Shown in pieces: positions 1 through 13,187 of a DNA stretch of 64,000 bases. The stretch covers positions 1,994,835 through 2,058,834 of the forward strand of contig OY740768.1 in the NCBI GenBank assembly GCA_963513935.1. The letters are read 5' to 3'. Source of the DNA: Aphrophora alni. Its lineage: Eukaryota > Arthropoda > Insecta > Hemiptera > Aphrophoridae. The translations under genes and the position numbers were made by a program. Position 1 is the first letter of the stretch, and each line of letters begins with the position of its first letter. The notes under the pieces are model-generated. The model was not told the origin of the DNA. It saw only the letters and a list, made by a program, of their open reading frames with translations, and searched no databases.

Positions 1-490
1 ATAAGACTCTTATAATCCGTACTCTTGGAACAAAAGATAGATTCCCTCCACATAAGTCTTGGTAATGTTCTGTACAACCTTCTCCCCTTACCTCCCACAT
101 CATTACCTTTCATCATATAAATAAATAATCACAATCAATACTTCTAATATAAAGGGTTCACGATAAACCTATGAATAAGAGTTCACAATAAGCTTTAAAA
201 TTTAGAGGCTAAACCACGATTTGAATCCTGCTCCTCTTTCGATAAAAAAAGAATGATAAAATTATGAGCACTTTGTTTTATGTTCCGAAAGAAAATGTTT
301 TACAATGTTTGTGATTCTTTTATTTTATAAGAAATAAACTCAAAGTAGAGTGTATTTTATCCCTTCAACCTTTCTTAACTTAATTTCTGACATCCCTTAA
401 GATGATGTATTTATGTCACAACTTTTAAGTGTAGGCGTAAAGTACAGGTCTTTTATTTCTCTAAATTGCCAGGATATTTTCATGATATAA
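1..490 (+). repeat. Dispersed repeat family A, copy 1 (cut by window edge)
   Basis: Bases 1-145 match the reverse complement of about 16190-16385, including the stretch reading 'agattccctccacataagtc'. Bases about 300-490 match the reverse complement of 15515-15730 and the plus strand of 2430-2640; shared blocks include 'atcccttcaac' and 'gtgtaggcg'. The middle (about 146-300) is shorter than in the 16-kb copy, so this copy has an internal deletion or that one an insertion. No coding frame is visible. This is a noncoding interspersed repeat of unknown class. Confidence 0.75.
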
Positions 491-1209
491 CAATGCCTTA
501 CAAAGTGGTGTAATTATGTAGAATTTTCACTTCATCAATACTTTAACCCTCTCTATTTAATTACAAAAAACTCAATTATACACTTATCGCTAAATGTCAG
601 TTCACACCATCACAGCATGTAAAAAGTTACGTTTTAAAATATCTTAAAATGAGACAATTCAGATGCAGCTGAACTGTCCAGATTCTATGATATCTAACAT
701 AGAGTTAATTGTAGACTTTGTTTTATTTGTTTTACATATTTATGTCTATGCATAGAGTAAAGAGAGTCACGTGATAGGTGAACAAATCAGTATATATCCT
801 TTGCTGATATATCATTTTAAGATCCCCCTATGTACAAAAAGTGATTTTTGAGAAGACTTAAGTCTGTCTGGCGGCTTCCGCCTGCAGTCCGTGCTGTGTT
901 CCACAGCTAAAAGACATGGAACGATGTTAATCATTGGTATTTCGGCACAAAATTAGATCTGTCAAAATAGGTTATAAAAATTTTGATTAAATTTTAGTCA
1001 AATATAGTTTTGAAGGACCAAACGTATCTGTCCAAAACTGTTGGGTCGTGAAAATTGCTAAAAAGAGAAAATTGGGCTGTTGTAAACGACGTCATTTCTC
1101 GAAATCGACTCTATCAATTTCAATTTAACTTTAGTAAAAAGTGAATATAAATATAAGTGAATAAGTGACTAATTAAAAGTACATACTATTATGCTGAGGA
1201 CTCGTTTAT
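491..1209. other. AT-rich stretch, nothing recognised
   Basis: No long open frame, tandem repeat, RNA gene or transposon end was recognised here on either strand. Confidence 0.5.
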
Positions 1210-2073
1210 GACCAAATGAAAACTGTTTAGGACCTCTCTAAATATTGAGATACTGTGTCCATGGTTAAACTAAAGAACATTGAACCAATGAAAACAGTTT
1301 AGGACCTCTCTAAATATTTAGATACTGTGTCCATGGTTAAACTAAAGAACATTGACCAAATGAAAACAGTTTAGGACCTCTCTAAATATTGAGATACTGT
1401 GTCTGTGGTTAAACTAAAGAACATTGACCAAATGAAAACAGTTTAGGACCTCTCTAAATATTTAGATACTGTGTCCATGGTTAAACTAAAGAACATTGAC
1501 CAAATGAAAACAGTTTAGGACCTCTCTAAATATTTAGATACTGTGTCCATGGTTAAACTAAAGAACATTGAACCAATGAAAACAGTTTAGGACCTCTCTA
1601 AATATTTAGATACTGTGTTCATGGTTAAACTAAAGGACATTGACCAAATGAAAACAGTTTAGGACCTCTCTAAATATTGAGATACTGTGTCTGTGGTTAA
1701 ACTAAAGAACATTGAACCAATGAAAACAGTTTAGGACCTCTCTAAATATTTAGATACTGTGTCTATGGTTAAACTAAAGAACATTGACCAAATGAAAACA
1801 GTTTAGGACCTCTCTAAATATTGAGATACTGTGTCTGTGGTTAAACTAAAGAACATTGACCAAATGAAAACAGTTTAGGACCTCTCTAAATATTGAGATA
1901 CTGTGTCCATGGTTAAACTAAAAAACATTGACCAAATGAAAACAGTTTAGGACCTCTCTAAATATTGAGATACTGTGTCCATGGTTAAACTAAAGAACAT
2001 TGACCAAATGAAAACAGTTTAGGACCTCTCTAAATATTTAGATACTGTGTCCATGGTTAAACTAGAGAACTCA
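1210..2073 (+). repeat. 72-bp tandem repeat (satellite), about 12 copies
   Basis: The word 'gtttaggacctctctaaata' recurs at exact 72-bp steps, starting at 1225, 1297, 1369, 1441, 1513, 1585, 1657, 1729, 1801, 1873, 1945 and 2017. Units are very similar and differ at a few diagnostic sites: ATTGA versus ATTTA after the core, CCATGG versus CTGTGG (once CTATGG), and GAACCAATG versus GACCAAATG at the junction. There are no length changes between units, which suggests recent amplification or homogenisation. The first unit starts with AACTGTTTAG rather than AACAGTTTAG, and the last ends in 'ctagagaac', so the edge units are the divergent ones. It is noncoding. Confidence 0.97.
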
Positions 2074-2384
2074 GAGCTTTCTGTCGAATAGTTTTAGTTG
2101 GTTTTGAGTAGGAAAGTTTGTGCAATAATTTTGCGCAGTTTATTAAAAACATTACGTTACAACGAATGTACAGTTTGAATTTCCCTTCTTTTAGAAACTA
2201 AACGGCTATATTCTAAACAGTAAACGTTGTATGAAGGGTTTTTAGCGAACCAACGAAAGTTCAAATTTTAAAGTTTTTTCTCTTAATTATTTTCTTAAAC
2301 TAGTACCACCGAAGTAAATAATTGGACCAGCCTTCAATATTGTGGTGATTAATTCTTTGTACATTCATTACTTTATTTTATATC

Positions 2385-2690
2385 GTCAACTCTGTTTTAA
2401 TTTTGGACAAGTGGTTAATGAGAAAGTTTTTTTATATTGTTTGTAATTCATTTATTTTAAAATGACTAAAGTGAAAGTAACTTTGTATTTATCCCTTCAA
2501 CCCTGCTTAACTTAATCTCTGACAGCCTTTAAAACGACGTCGTATTTATCTCAAACATTTTCCTTTCACACTTTTGAGTGTAGGCGCTAAGTACTACTTT
2601 GTTCCAACGAATTGCCGGGAAATGTTCAGGTTTTAACGACAAATATTAATAACAAAGTGTCTACGTTGCATAATTTAAAAAAATTTTACA
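2385..2690 (+). repeat. Dispersed repeat family A, copy 2
   Basis: Closely matches the reverse complement of 15480-15775 across blocks such as 'aaaatgactaaagtgaaagt', 'ccctgcttaacttaatc' and 'gtaggcgctaagtac', and more weakly matches 300-490. It lies about 300 bp after the 72-bp satellite, in the same orientation as copy 1. No protein is encoded. Confidence 0.8.
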
Positions 2691-4687
2691 ACAAATCAAA
2701 TCACCAGTAGTCTTTTGTAGATATCCATTAGAAAATTTAATGACTAAATTATTGCCCATGACTTATGACGGACACTTTCTACCACACGAAAACAAATAAT
2801 TATTTGATTGCCTCTAAGGACCAAAATACAACACAGTTGTCGTCATAATGTTCCATTTAGTTCAGAACTAGTTAATAAAACAAAAATGGACATAATTAGC
2901 TGTGATTAAAATATCGAATCCATCAAATACTATTCATGCCGAACACTTGTTTATAGCACAAACAAAGCTTTTTTAAATATAAATTCATTCACAAACCACG
3001 TCCAAACTTTCAAAAACTACCGTACTGATATTTTTTTGATAATTTTTATTTATGCTTGAGGAATAATTTATGATCATCGTGTTTGCAGAACTCTAAGCTG
3101 TCCTTCAACAACTAAACCAGGTGACGTGAAGTGTTCCATTAAGTCCTAGGCGAAACGTGAATGGTGGTCCATTCTGGGCATCGGGGTGAAACTGAGAAAT
3201 AAGTTATAGCTAATAATGTTACAACGGGGCATGGAGGCTCTGACAGAGGTTAACTATATCACCCATGCACAAAGATTCGTGCGGTAGTGATACTGCTGAT
3301 AGTAAATGTTCTCACTCCTTATTGGAAAAGTGAAAATTGTACCGAAATAAATATGTGAAAAAATCATTAAGCAGAAAGTGAAGCAGTATTTAACTCTCAA
3401 CGGTGGCTTAATCCCAGAGAGCCCTTCAAACAATATCGTCTGTCTATAACACTTTCCTCTTCACATCTTGGAAATAAGAAGTGTTCAGAACTTCTCTTTG
3501 TTTTACTGATCTACAGGAAAATAATCGTTCTTTAAACTCAACACGCTTCTCAACTGCAGTTTATAATAAAGTTTAATTTTCCTGTACATTTCTAAGTAAT
3601 ATTGTATAAACTTTTGTCGGTAAATTGACATTAGAGATTGTTTTTAGGAAATTATTGTATTTTTTTTTATTACATAACTCTCCCTTTGTATGTATTTAAA
3701 CAAACTTTTTTTCCTTAAAACAAAATTTATTTATATTTTTATATTTACAGTATTAAATGAAATGTTTATTTTCCATATCGACAGAAGACTGCACATTGGA
3801 ATGATTCTGTTTGAATACTTAGATGAATCTATTGCAAACCGGTGTAAAAAACGGTTACATAACTTTTAAACTTGAAAAGGTATAAAGCTGAAACTTAGAA
3901 ATGTTTTTTTTAATATAAACACACTGTTGGCAGTATAAGATAACTTCACCCCAACCTTAAAAATATGGTTTGTTTGAGGGGGGGCAAAAAAATGTATAAA
4001 TTACCTCATCGAGTAACACTGAATTTTAAAGGTCTTGTTTCAGAAAAATAAAGAATAGCGTAAGGAAATAATTCATTTCTTAAAAAGTTGTTCAACATTC
4101 AACCAAAACTAATTTTAAACATTTTTCTGTTTTATATTAAAAATATACCTCTGATATTTTGAGGTTAAAATTACTTTTATGGTAATACAACTTAAATGAA
4201 ATAACAGTAAAGTTTTGCTGTATTAATTTTCTTTCCTTAGAGTAGATTCTGAAATAAATTGAATTTGTTGAATATTTTACCGGCCGCCATTTTTGATTAC
4301 ATTATATTTCAATATATTGAGTTACCCCCAAATACTATTTTTGGGTTAAATTAATTTAACTAATTAGTGTTTGTTAGACACCTAATAAAGTTTCTTTGAT
4401 ATTTTTTCTACTTTATAAGTCATTTAAACTTGGGGGTTAAGATAATATTACCCCCAGTGTCACATTTGCCCTGAACTCTAAACATTACTTCTAGTACTTC
4501 GAAAATTTAAGTCGAATAAAATATAAAATTAATTCACGAAACTTTATAACTACCTACTTACTACTTTTAGATACAGTAAAAGTGGCAATTCACAAAAATT
4601 AACTATTTTTGGATGTGTGAGAGATGTGTATCAATGGATTATCAAAGTTTATTTTAACAGTATAATCAGGTTACTTAGAAACCCACT
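2691..4687. other. AT-rich stretch, nothing recognised
   Basis: About 2 kb without a supported gene. It contains short homopolymer runs and a 'gccgccattttt' word near 4284 that recurs loosely elsewhere (about 11280). No transposon ends or protein similarity were seen. Confidence 0.5.
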
Positions 4688-4689
4688 GA

Positions 4690-5093
4690 ACCCAGTTACT
4701 CTTCTCTCAGGTATTTATTTTACGGTACTCTCTCACAACACCCTTCTCTTATGTAAGAGTCTCCCAGGTACTTTTATCCCATGTACTTTTATCACAGTTG
4801 CCCTTTCCCAGGTACTCTTCTCCTAGGTATTCTTATCGCAGTTACTCTTCTCACCTGTACTCTTGTCACTAATACTCTTTTCCCAATCATTCTTCTTCCA
4901 GTTACTATTATTACATAATTATTCTTCAAGGTACCCAGGGTATTCTCCCAGGTATTGGGAGGGTTCTCAATTAGTCCCAGATACTCTTCTCTCGGGTAAT
5001 GTTTTCACAGGTACTAATCTCTCAGATACTCTTATTCCAGATACTATCCTCCCAATAACTTTTATCCTAGGTATCCGTCTCCATGGTACCTCA
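4690..5093 (+). repeat. Degenerate 15-bp minisatellite
   Basis: Successive 14-16 bp units resemble 'ggtactcttctccca', for example from 4811: ggtactcttctccta, ggtattcttatcgca, gttactcttctcacc, tgtactcttgtcact. Roughly 25 units can be followed, with a disturbed patch at about 4930-4975. Because 15 is a multiple of three, the array opens two spurious reading frames (4617-4826 and 4863-5102) with a pentapeptide periodicity. I do not regard these as genes. Confidence 0.85.
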
Positions 5094-5395
5094 TCGTGTT
5101 GAAAAAAATAAATCACTAAAATATTTAGTGTTCACTAATTAAAGTCCTGGAATTACATAATTGTGTAAACTTTTAAATTGATTACTGTTATCATTAGTAA
5201 TAATTTAATTAACAAACGTAGGGCCAATTACGTCAAAGGATAATTGGAAACACTAACACTAACCCTTAGCTGACTTTCAATAACAAAGTTAGGAGTATTG
5301 ATATCCCAGTAGGTATATTTGTGTTCAGAGGGAATTAACGTTGAAATTTATTTAATCTTTTTTTATCTCCACCAGGAATATTATATTTAAAATTA
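5094..5395. other. AT-rich spacer, nothing recognised
   Basis: About 300 bp between the 15-bp minisatellite and a foldback; no gene or repeat was recognised. Confidence 0.5.
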
Positions 5396-5588
5396 GTACA
5401 TAGTTCGCCTTTCCCAGTTTCGTTAATCTCACTTCTGTTGACGCTTTTCGGATATACTCCATCATCAAAACCTTAATAATACTCCTTAAGAGTAATATAG
5501 AACTATTAAGTATTTTGAAAATGGAATGTATCCGAAACGCGTCAACAAAAATGAGATTAACGAAGCTGGGAAAAGCGGAACAAAGTAC
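5396..5588. repeat. Inverted repeat (foldback), arms about 65 bp
   Basis: The left arm (about 5396-5462, containing 'cgttaatctcact' and 'gttgacgc') is the reverse complement of the right arm (about 5520-5588, containing 'gcgtcaac' and 'atgagattaacgaagc'), with roughly 10-15% mismatch and a spacer of about 58 bp. It is consistent with an old MITE or foldback element. No clear target duplication was identified. Confidence 0.75.
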
Positions 5589-6115
5589 ACATTTTAAGGA
5601 TTTAATGTTGTTTCATCAAATTAAAGTCTACATAATACAGTTCCTATTAATCTGTTCACAAAGTAAATAGGCTATATTGTTATGTGCAGTGAAATGACTT
5701 ATTAGGCACTCGGGGATATATCGTTCTGAATGAATCAATCATTTTTGATTTACTGGACCTAGAAACCTGGTCATGATGTAGTTCCACCTTGGTGACTTTA
5801 ATACTTAAGGGAGACACTAAAAATGTAAGTACTGTACCGAGAAAATGATAAGTCATAGATCATTTCTCGTTTGTCATAATAGCCTCAATGTCCACCATCC
5901 TTATTTGTCCCTGTTTTAGAATGTTTTGCACATCGTTAAGCTCGACCTATTTTACTGTCATCATTCATTTTAGAAACCGTTTCCTTGTATACGATGAAAA
6001 AGACGTCATTTTGATTGAAGACGAATTAATTCAATAGTAATAGTAATTATAATTCAGAGGTGAACAAATATTGCACTAACTTTCAGAGATCTGTTGGATA
6101 AAAAATATATACATA
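5589..6115. other. AT-rich stretch, nothing recognised
   Basis: No gene, repeat or transposon end was recognised on either strand. Confidence 0.5.
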
Positions 6116-6488
6116 TACAGTGTGAGTCAAAAGTATGGATACACCCTGTTAAATTTTAAATGGATAAAGATAGAAAAATAAAATTAGAACCAAGTTCTGA
6201 AAATTTGAATGAGCTGCTATTTTGTACTGGGTTGAGATAGAAAGCTCTGATTTCCACTGTTCTTCTTCTTTAATCAAGGACTTTAAAATGGGGTGTCACT
6301 TAATGGGTCTTTACATTTAAAAATTTTGAGCTGCCCCCCAAAAATCCCATTTTTGGGAAATGGGCAAAGTTGTAATAGTGACTAAAACGTTCACTTTATT
6401 TCCTAGAAAGGTGTCCTTACTTTCATTTTTCTATCTTTATCCATTTAAAATTTAACAGGGTGTATCCATACTTTTGACTCACAGTGTA
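6116..6488. mobile_element. Tc1/mariner-like MITE with 66-bp terminal inverted repeats
   Basis: The element body spans 6118-6486. It is flanked by TA (6116-6117 and 6487-6488), the target duplicated by Tc1/mariner transposases. The left end reads CAGTGTGAGTCAAAAG; the right end, reverse-complemented, reads CACTGTGAGTCAAAAG. The two 66-bp arms continue in register with about two mismatches. The interior (about 237 bp) encodes nothing recognisable, so the element is non-autonomous. The near identity of the arms suggests moderate youth. Confidence 0.9.
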
Positions 6489-8849
<2,361 letters not shown>

Positions 8850-9045
8850 TTGACTTGTGAGATAATATTAGATAGAATAAAACTCTAACATAAAAAATAA
8901 AACAATATATAGTTAGTTATAGTTTAGATATTGTAGCTCGCATCACTGAGGATGACGACTGTGTCGTTGAAACGCGTTTGATTAAGTAAACGTAATTTAT
9001 TAGAGATCTTGTGTTCGAGTTTTATTCTATGTAATATCAGGTGTC
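8850..9045 (+). mobile_element. MITE family B, most complete copy
   Basis: The left end (about 8856-8890, 'tagatagaataaaactc') is the inverted complement of the right end (about 9011-9045, 'gttcgagttttattctat'), giving imperfect TIRs of about 33 bp. The interior carries 'tagttatagtttagata' and a hairpin CTGAGGA...GAAACGCG at 8946-8973. Related copies lie at 27706-27842 (minus), 43041-43100 (fragment), 54250-54396 (plus), about 55625-55720 (minus) and 63921-64000 (minus, cut by the window). No ORF is present. The class is unknown; the target duplication is unclear. Confidence 0.75.
8946..8978 (+). other. Hammerhead-like hairpin motif in MITE family B (hypothetical)
   Basis: CTGAGGA, a single T, a 6-bp stem (GACGAC/GTCGTT with one G-T pair), then GAA and the palindrome ACGCGT, then T. 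ATCA directly before the core can pair with TGAT directly after it (stem I). This layout fits a minimal hammerhead that works as a dimer through a palindromic stem III. The extra T before stem II is non-canonical. It is a visible structure whose function is inferred only. Confidence 0.3.
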
Positions 9046-10914
9046 TACACTTCCTTGAGAATGATTACGTAAAAATGAAAAGAGTATGATTAAATAAAAA
9101 GTATCTTGTGGTAAAATAAGAAAAAGCAGAGGCATGAATAAATAAATTGTAATAAATTATACTAAAAATATTCCTGAAGATGACAAGCGAGGGATGAAAC
9201 ATGGGTTAGGTTGAAAATGTAGAAACTATAGAACAATCCAAACAGTGTATGCATCCTCAGTCTAAAAACAAACTAACTGGAAAATGAAGGCTACAGTGTT
9301 TTGACAGATATAAAACCGGTAGTAAAAATGTTTAATACATTTATTTATATTTTAAAATGTACACATATTATTATCATTTTTAAAGTTATTCTTTATTCTT
9401 TTAGAATAGGGTAAACTGTAAGCGCATTTAATTTAAAATCCGTTGTTTATTATGACTACTTTACAAAAATATGTGTTTAACTTATTAAATACTGGTAATT
9501 AAATTAGAGAACATACTTGTATGATCGGGATGGAGCCCATCAACTTGTTTAGTTTTCCCATGACAGTACTTTCTCCTTGTACGACAAGATAAAGTAAAAT
9601 AAAAGTATAGAGTAAACGACCTCGTACATCATTTCTCACAATACATTGAATATCTTTCCTCCCCCAACCCCCTTCATTTTACACCTCATTAAGCCCTGCC
9701 CTTTTTCATCTGAAATTTTATTCTCTAAACATTTTTCACGAAACTTGTTTTTATTAAAATACATAACGATGGAGAAATGAATTAATGTTAACTGAAGAAA
9801 AATAGGTATTATTCATGAGCTCCATGTTCAAGAATGGTATTAAAAAACGACCTATCGACCGCGCTATGAGTTCCTCACATTGGCAGACTGTAATTACTTC
9901 AAAACAAGGTTTTAAGGTAACTGAAGTACAAAGATCCACCAGAGTTAGACAATATCTAAAGTCTTAAAAGTACCGTTTAGCTAGCAAACAACACAAATTC
10001 TACATCAAGAAAATCTCTTCACAGGTACGATATAACACTAGATAAACCGTTTAGATGTCTGATACATGAACGATTTTCTATATACAATGTAAATATTGCT
10101 TACGTAATATCTGCTTATTTGTTTTAGGCGTAATACAACTGCATGAAGCATAGGTCTGAGTAGTGTGTTTCTAAACAAGAAGTTGTAGATTGTGTAGATA
10201 TGTGCAAACCCGACACTTTTCAACGTCACACCTAAATTGACAGATAACAAACCTTCACAAAACAACTTAATGTTTACATGCTCGGACCAACATCATTGTC
10301 TGTTAATGTTTACTTTACAGATTTTACAATAACAAACAACGTTGGTAACTCTCAATGTGTAAAATACAAGAGAATGTGTTTATCCGAGATATAATTATGG
10401 TAGAGAATTTAGTATAAGTTTGGTGAATTTAATAACACAAGTTTATCGTAAGCAATTCTCTATACTCGTCATTGAAAAGTGTTAGGTTATGTATTCATCA
10501 TGGAACAAATTTAATATAAAATATTGAAAAAAATCATTATTTTTTAATATTATGTAAACAAAGTTGTTCTTACCTACTACATATGTTTCTGTTTTGATCT
10601 TCGTTTTTTGTAAGCCTGAAAAACATAAAAATTAATTATTTAAAAAAATGTATATTTCAGGTTAATATTTATAATTTAATTTATTTTACTTAAACCTATA
10701 GAAAAAACAGTAGAGACTGAATGTAATCAAAACAAAAGCTATAAATAATATTATAAATTAATAGTACAATAATCTAGTAAATAAAATAATAAACATTAAA
10801 AGTCAGTTCAAATTTTAAAACGTTCAATTTATTTTTTATAAAATCCTGTAATCTTCTTTGACATCACTGCATCATATAAAAATTTAAAAAACACATAGAA
10901 TAAATATTAATATC
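9046..10914. other. AT-rich stretch, nothing recognised
   Basis: Only short open frames occur (75 codons or fewer), none recognisable. At 9174 there is a weak CTGAAGATGAC...GAAAC word without a proper stem. Confidence 0.5.
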
Positions 10915-11100
10915 TTTATAATGCTCTAATGGTTTCTGAATTGGAAAAGAACAAGAGTTGGTCTGGAGAGAACAGATCGAAAAGATGAAAAAGAGGGGTC
11001 TAACCCAAGAGTACATAAAAGAATGTGTACATCCAGCTAGGTACCTCGGCATTGCCACACCCGTACTCACTTAGTGAGCCTTCTTAGGAAGGCCTTTAAG
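10915..11100 (+). repeat. Dispersed repeat family C, copy 1
   Basis: Shares ordered blocks with 47310-47470 (plus) and 31495-31690 (minus): 'ctctaat', 'aagagttggtc', 'taacccaaga', 'atccagctagg' and 'attgcca'. Copies are strongly diverged. It is probably an old SINE-like or transposon-derived repeat; no RNA polymerase III boxes were convincingly seen. Confidence 0.6.
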
Positions 11101-11206
11101 GTTGATTTAGGAATTTCCTAAACTTAAAACTAATATTAGGAAATACTATTCCAACTCAGGAGCTACAAGTACACATTATGGTCTCTTAAACTATAAAAGA
11201 TGCAAC

Positions 11207-11706
11207 CACTTTTAAATAGCAACCTTCTCTATTTTGTAATTGGATTTGAAAATATGCAAACCAAATTATTAAAAAATCGCCGCCATTTTTCCAATATGGC
11301 TGCCATCTTAGTTTTTGTTTAATAGCAACACCGTGTTTCTAACGTGTTCTTATAAAACTAATTTGAAGACTTTTTCGTATTGGGGAACTTTTTATAAATC
11401 CAGCCCTTTAGAATCACCTATGAAAAACAGAAAATTTTATTATTTACTAAATTTTTAGTGAGTGTTTACAATTATTACTTTATCTTCAATTTGTGGTAAA
11501 AATATAATATCCTACAGATTAAAAATCAGACAAGTTATTTGAATATGTAAAAGTGTATTTTATTAAATTATTCCACTTCTAAGTTATACCTTCTATAAAT
11601 ATATATTTACAGAAGAGCGTTTGTCTTAGAAGAACAAAATAAATCTTAAAATTACATTTTATTTCTACGAATACTATAAAAACAGGGTGTTGCTATTTAA
11701 AATATT
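11207..11706. repeat. Possible short-TIR element
   Basis: 'ttttaaatagcaac' at about 11208 is inverted at about 11686-11704 ('gttgctatttaaaa'). A second inverted match, 'aatagcaacaccgtgttt', lies at about 11320. The interior has the 'gccgccattttt' and 'atggctgccat' words. The ends are short and the boundaries uncertain. Confidence 0.3.
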
Positions 11707-12979
11707 ATATTGCAGTCATAATGAGATATGGAGACGATGTTTAAAAATTTGTATAACCAATTTTGAATACCGTAATAATTATTGAATTAACAGTTTTGTA
11801 TCTCTTATAGATCTTAATGGTGGCCATCTATATTGCAGTTATTTTGTTAGTACAATATACAGTATCAAATCAGCTTCCAAAATATTGCGTACAATTTTCA
11901 AACACCCTGTATATTAACTAAAACATTTCCTTCCGTCTATATCATAAAAACCAATGAACGGTTTCTTTCTCTGTGCTATTGTAGAGGATTAAATGAATCG
12001 TCCTTGTTGAAATAAAATTGTGGGGAATAATTTATTATTTGTTCTCATATTTTCAGATTTTTGTATTTCCTAAAAACAGAGTCTAATTTCAACATTCCCC
12101 CTCCAGAATTGATTGAAGTATACTACTTTGGAAGGATATGTATACTGTGCTCCTTATATCAGCTGAAGAATTATGAGAACAGAATTTATCAAGAATATTA
12201 ATTCCGAAGGTCTCTTTTCATGGTGAGAATTATAAACACATCATTAATAAAATCCTTATTACTGTTTTTTTTTTTTTTTCTTTTCAATTGGTTCATATTT
12301 ATGTAAATACAAGATTTTATTTCTTTCAAACAGAGAAGATTAAGTTAGTATAAACATTATTAAATATTACTATCTTCAATTTTGATGAAGTTGTGGTTTT
12401 GGATTAGTTTTAATTAGTAAAACAATTGATGTTGTGGGTATTTATATGTGTCAGTATGAATTTTAGAAAAAAGTTTTTTTCTAAACTGCAACTATCTTAA
12501 GGTATTCTTTTAATTAAGAATCTAAAGTATTCGTTAAATAAAAATTAGTTAATTTGTTTGTGGATGTAAAATGGCCATAAACAATCATCATCATATAGTG
12601 TATTTTTATTGTAACAAGGTCATAACTTTCAAAACATATATAATATTGTATTACAATTTATGGTAAGAGTACCTAATTATATATATCCATGCTACAAAAT
12701 GATGGAGAGTTCCTCTTTTAAAGTTTTCTCTCTCTTATAGTTAGTTCCTAATGATTGATGACCCTGTATATTGGCGTTAGTTTGTGGATACCACATATAA
12801 TATTGGATAACAGTAATTACAGTATAAAACAAAGAAACACTCTGTAAACTAAATTAATATTTACTTTGGCGATTTATCACATTGTGTATCAATCTAATAT
12901 AGTTGGTTCGTAAAAGTATAGTGACTACAAATATTTAGTGAGACAATACAAATACAAACTTACAGTTATATCTACAAAG
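11707..12979. other. AT-rich stretch, nothing recognised
   Basis: No gene or repeat recognised apart from a T-run near 12266. Confidence 0.5.
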
Positions 12980-13187
12980 ATGATTCGAATTTGCCCCTAA
13001 CCACAATCACTAGAAACTTTAAAATAAAACACAATTATCTGATTAATTGTTCTTTATTAATTATTTCCCCTAAATGCCCTCAATTTTATTCATTGAGGGG
13101 AAATAGTAAATAAAGAACAATTAATCAGATAATTGTGTTTTATTTTAAAGTTTCTAGTGATTGTGGTTAGGGGCAAATTCGAATCAT
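12980..13187. repeat. Near-perfect 208-bp hairpin (arms about 90 bp)
   Basis: The left arm, starting 'atgattcgaatttgccc', is repeated in inverted orientation ending at 13187 ('gggcaaattcgaatcat'). Over about 90 bp only two mismatches were found, both near the loop. The central 26-nt loop itself contains CCCTCAA/TTGAGGG. A transcript of either strand would fold into one long hairpin. It could be a foldback element, a MITE or an inverted duplication. Confidence 0.95.

Noticed and set aside
9174..9205. CTGAAGATGAC...GAAAC as a further hammerhead-like hairpin
   Set aside because: The bases between the two words do not form a stem.
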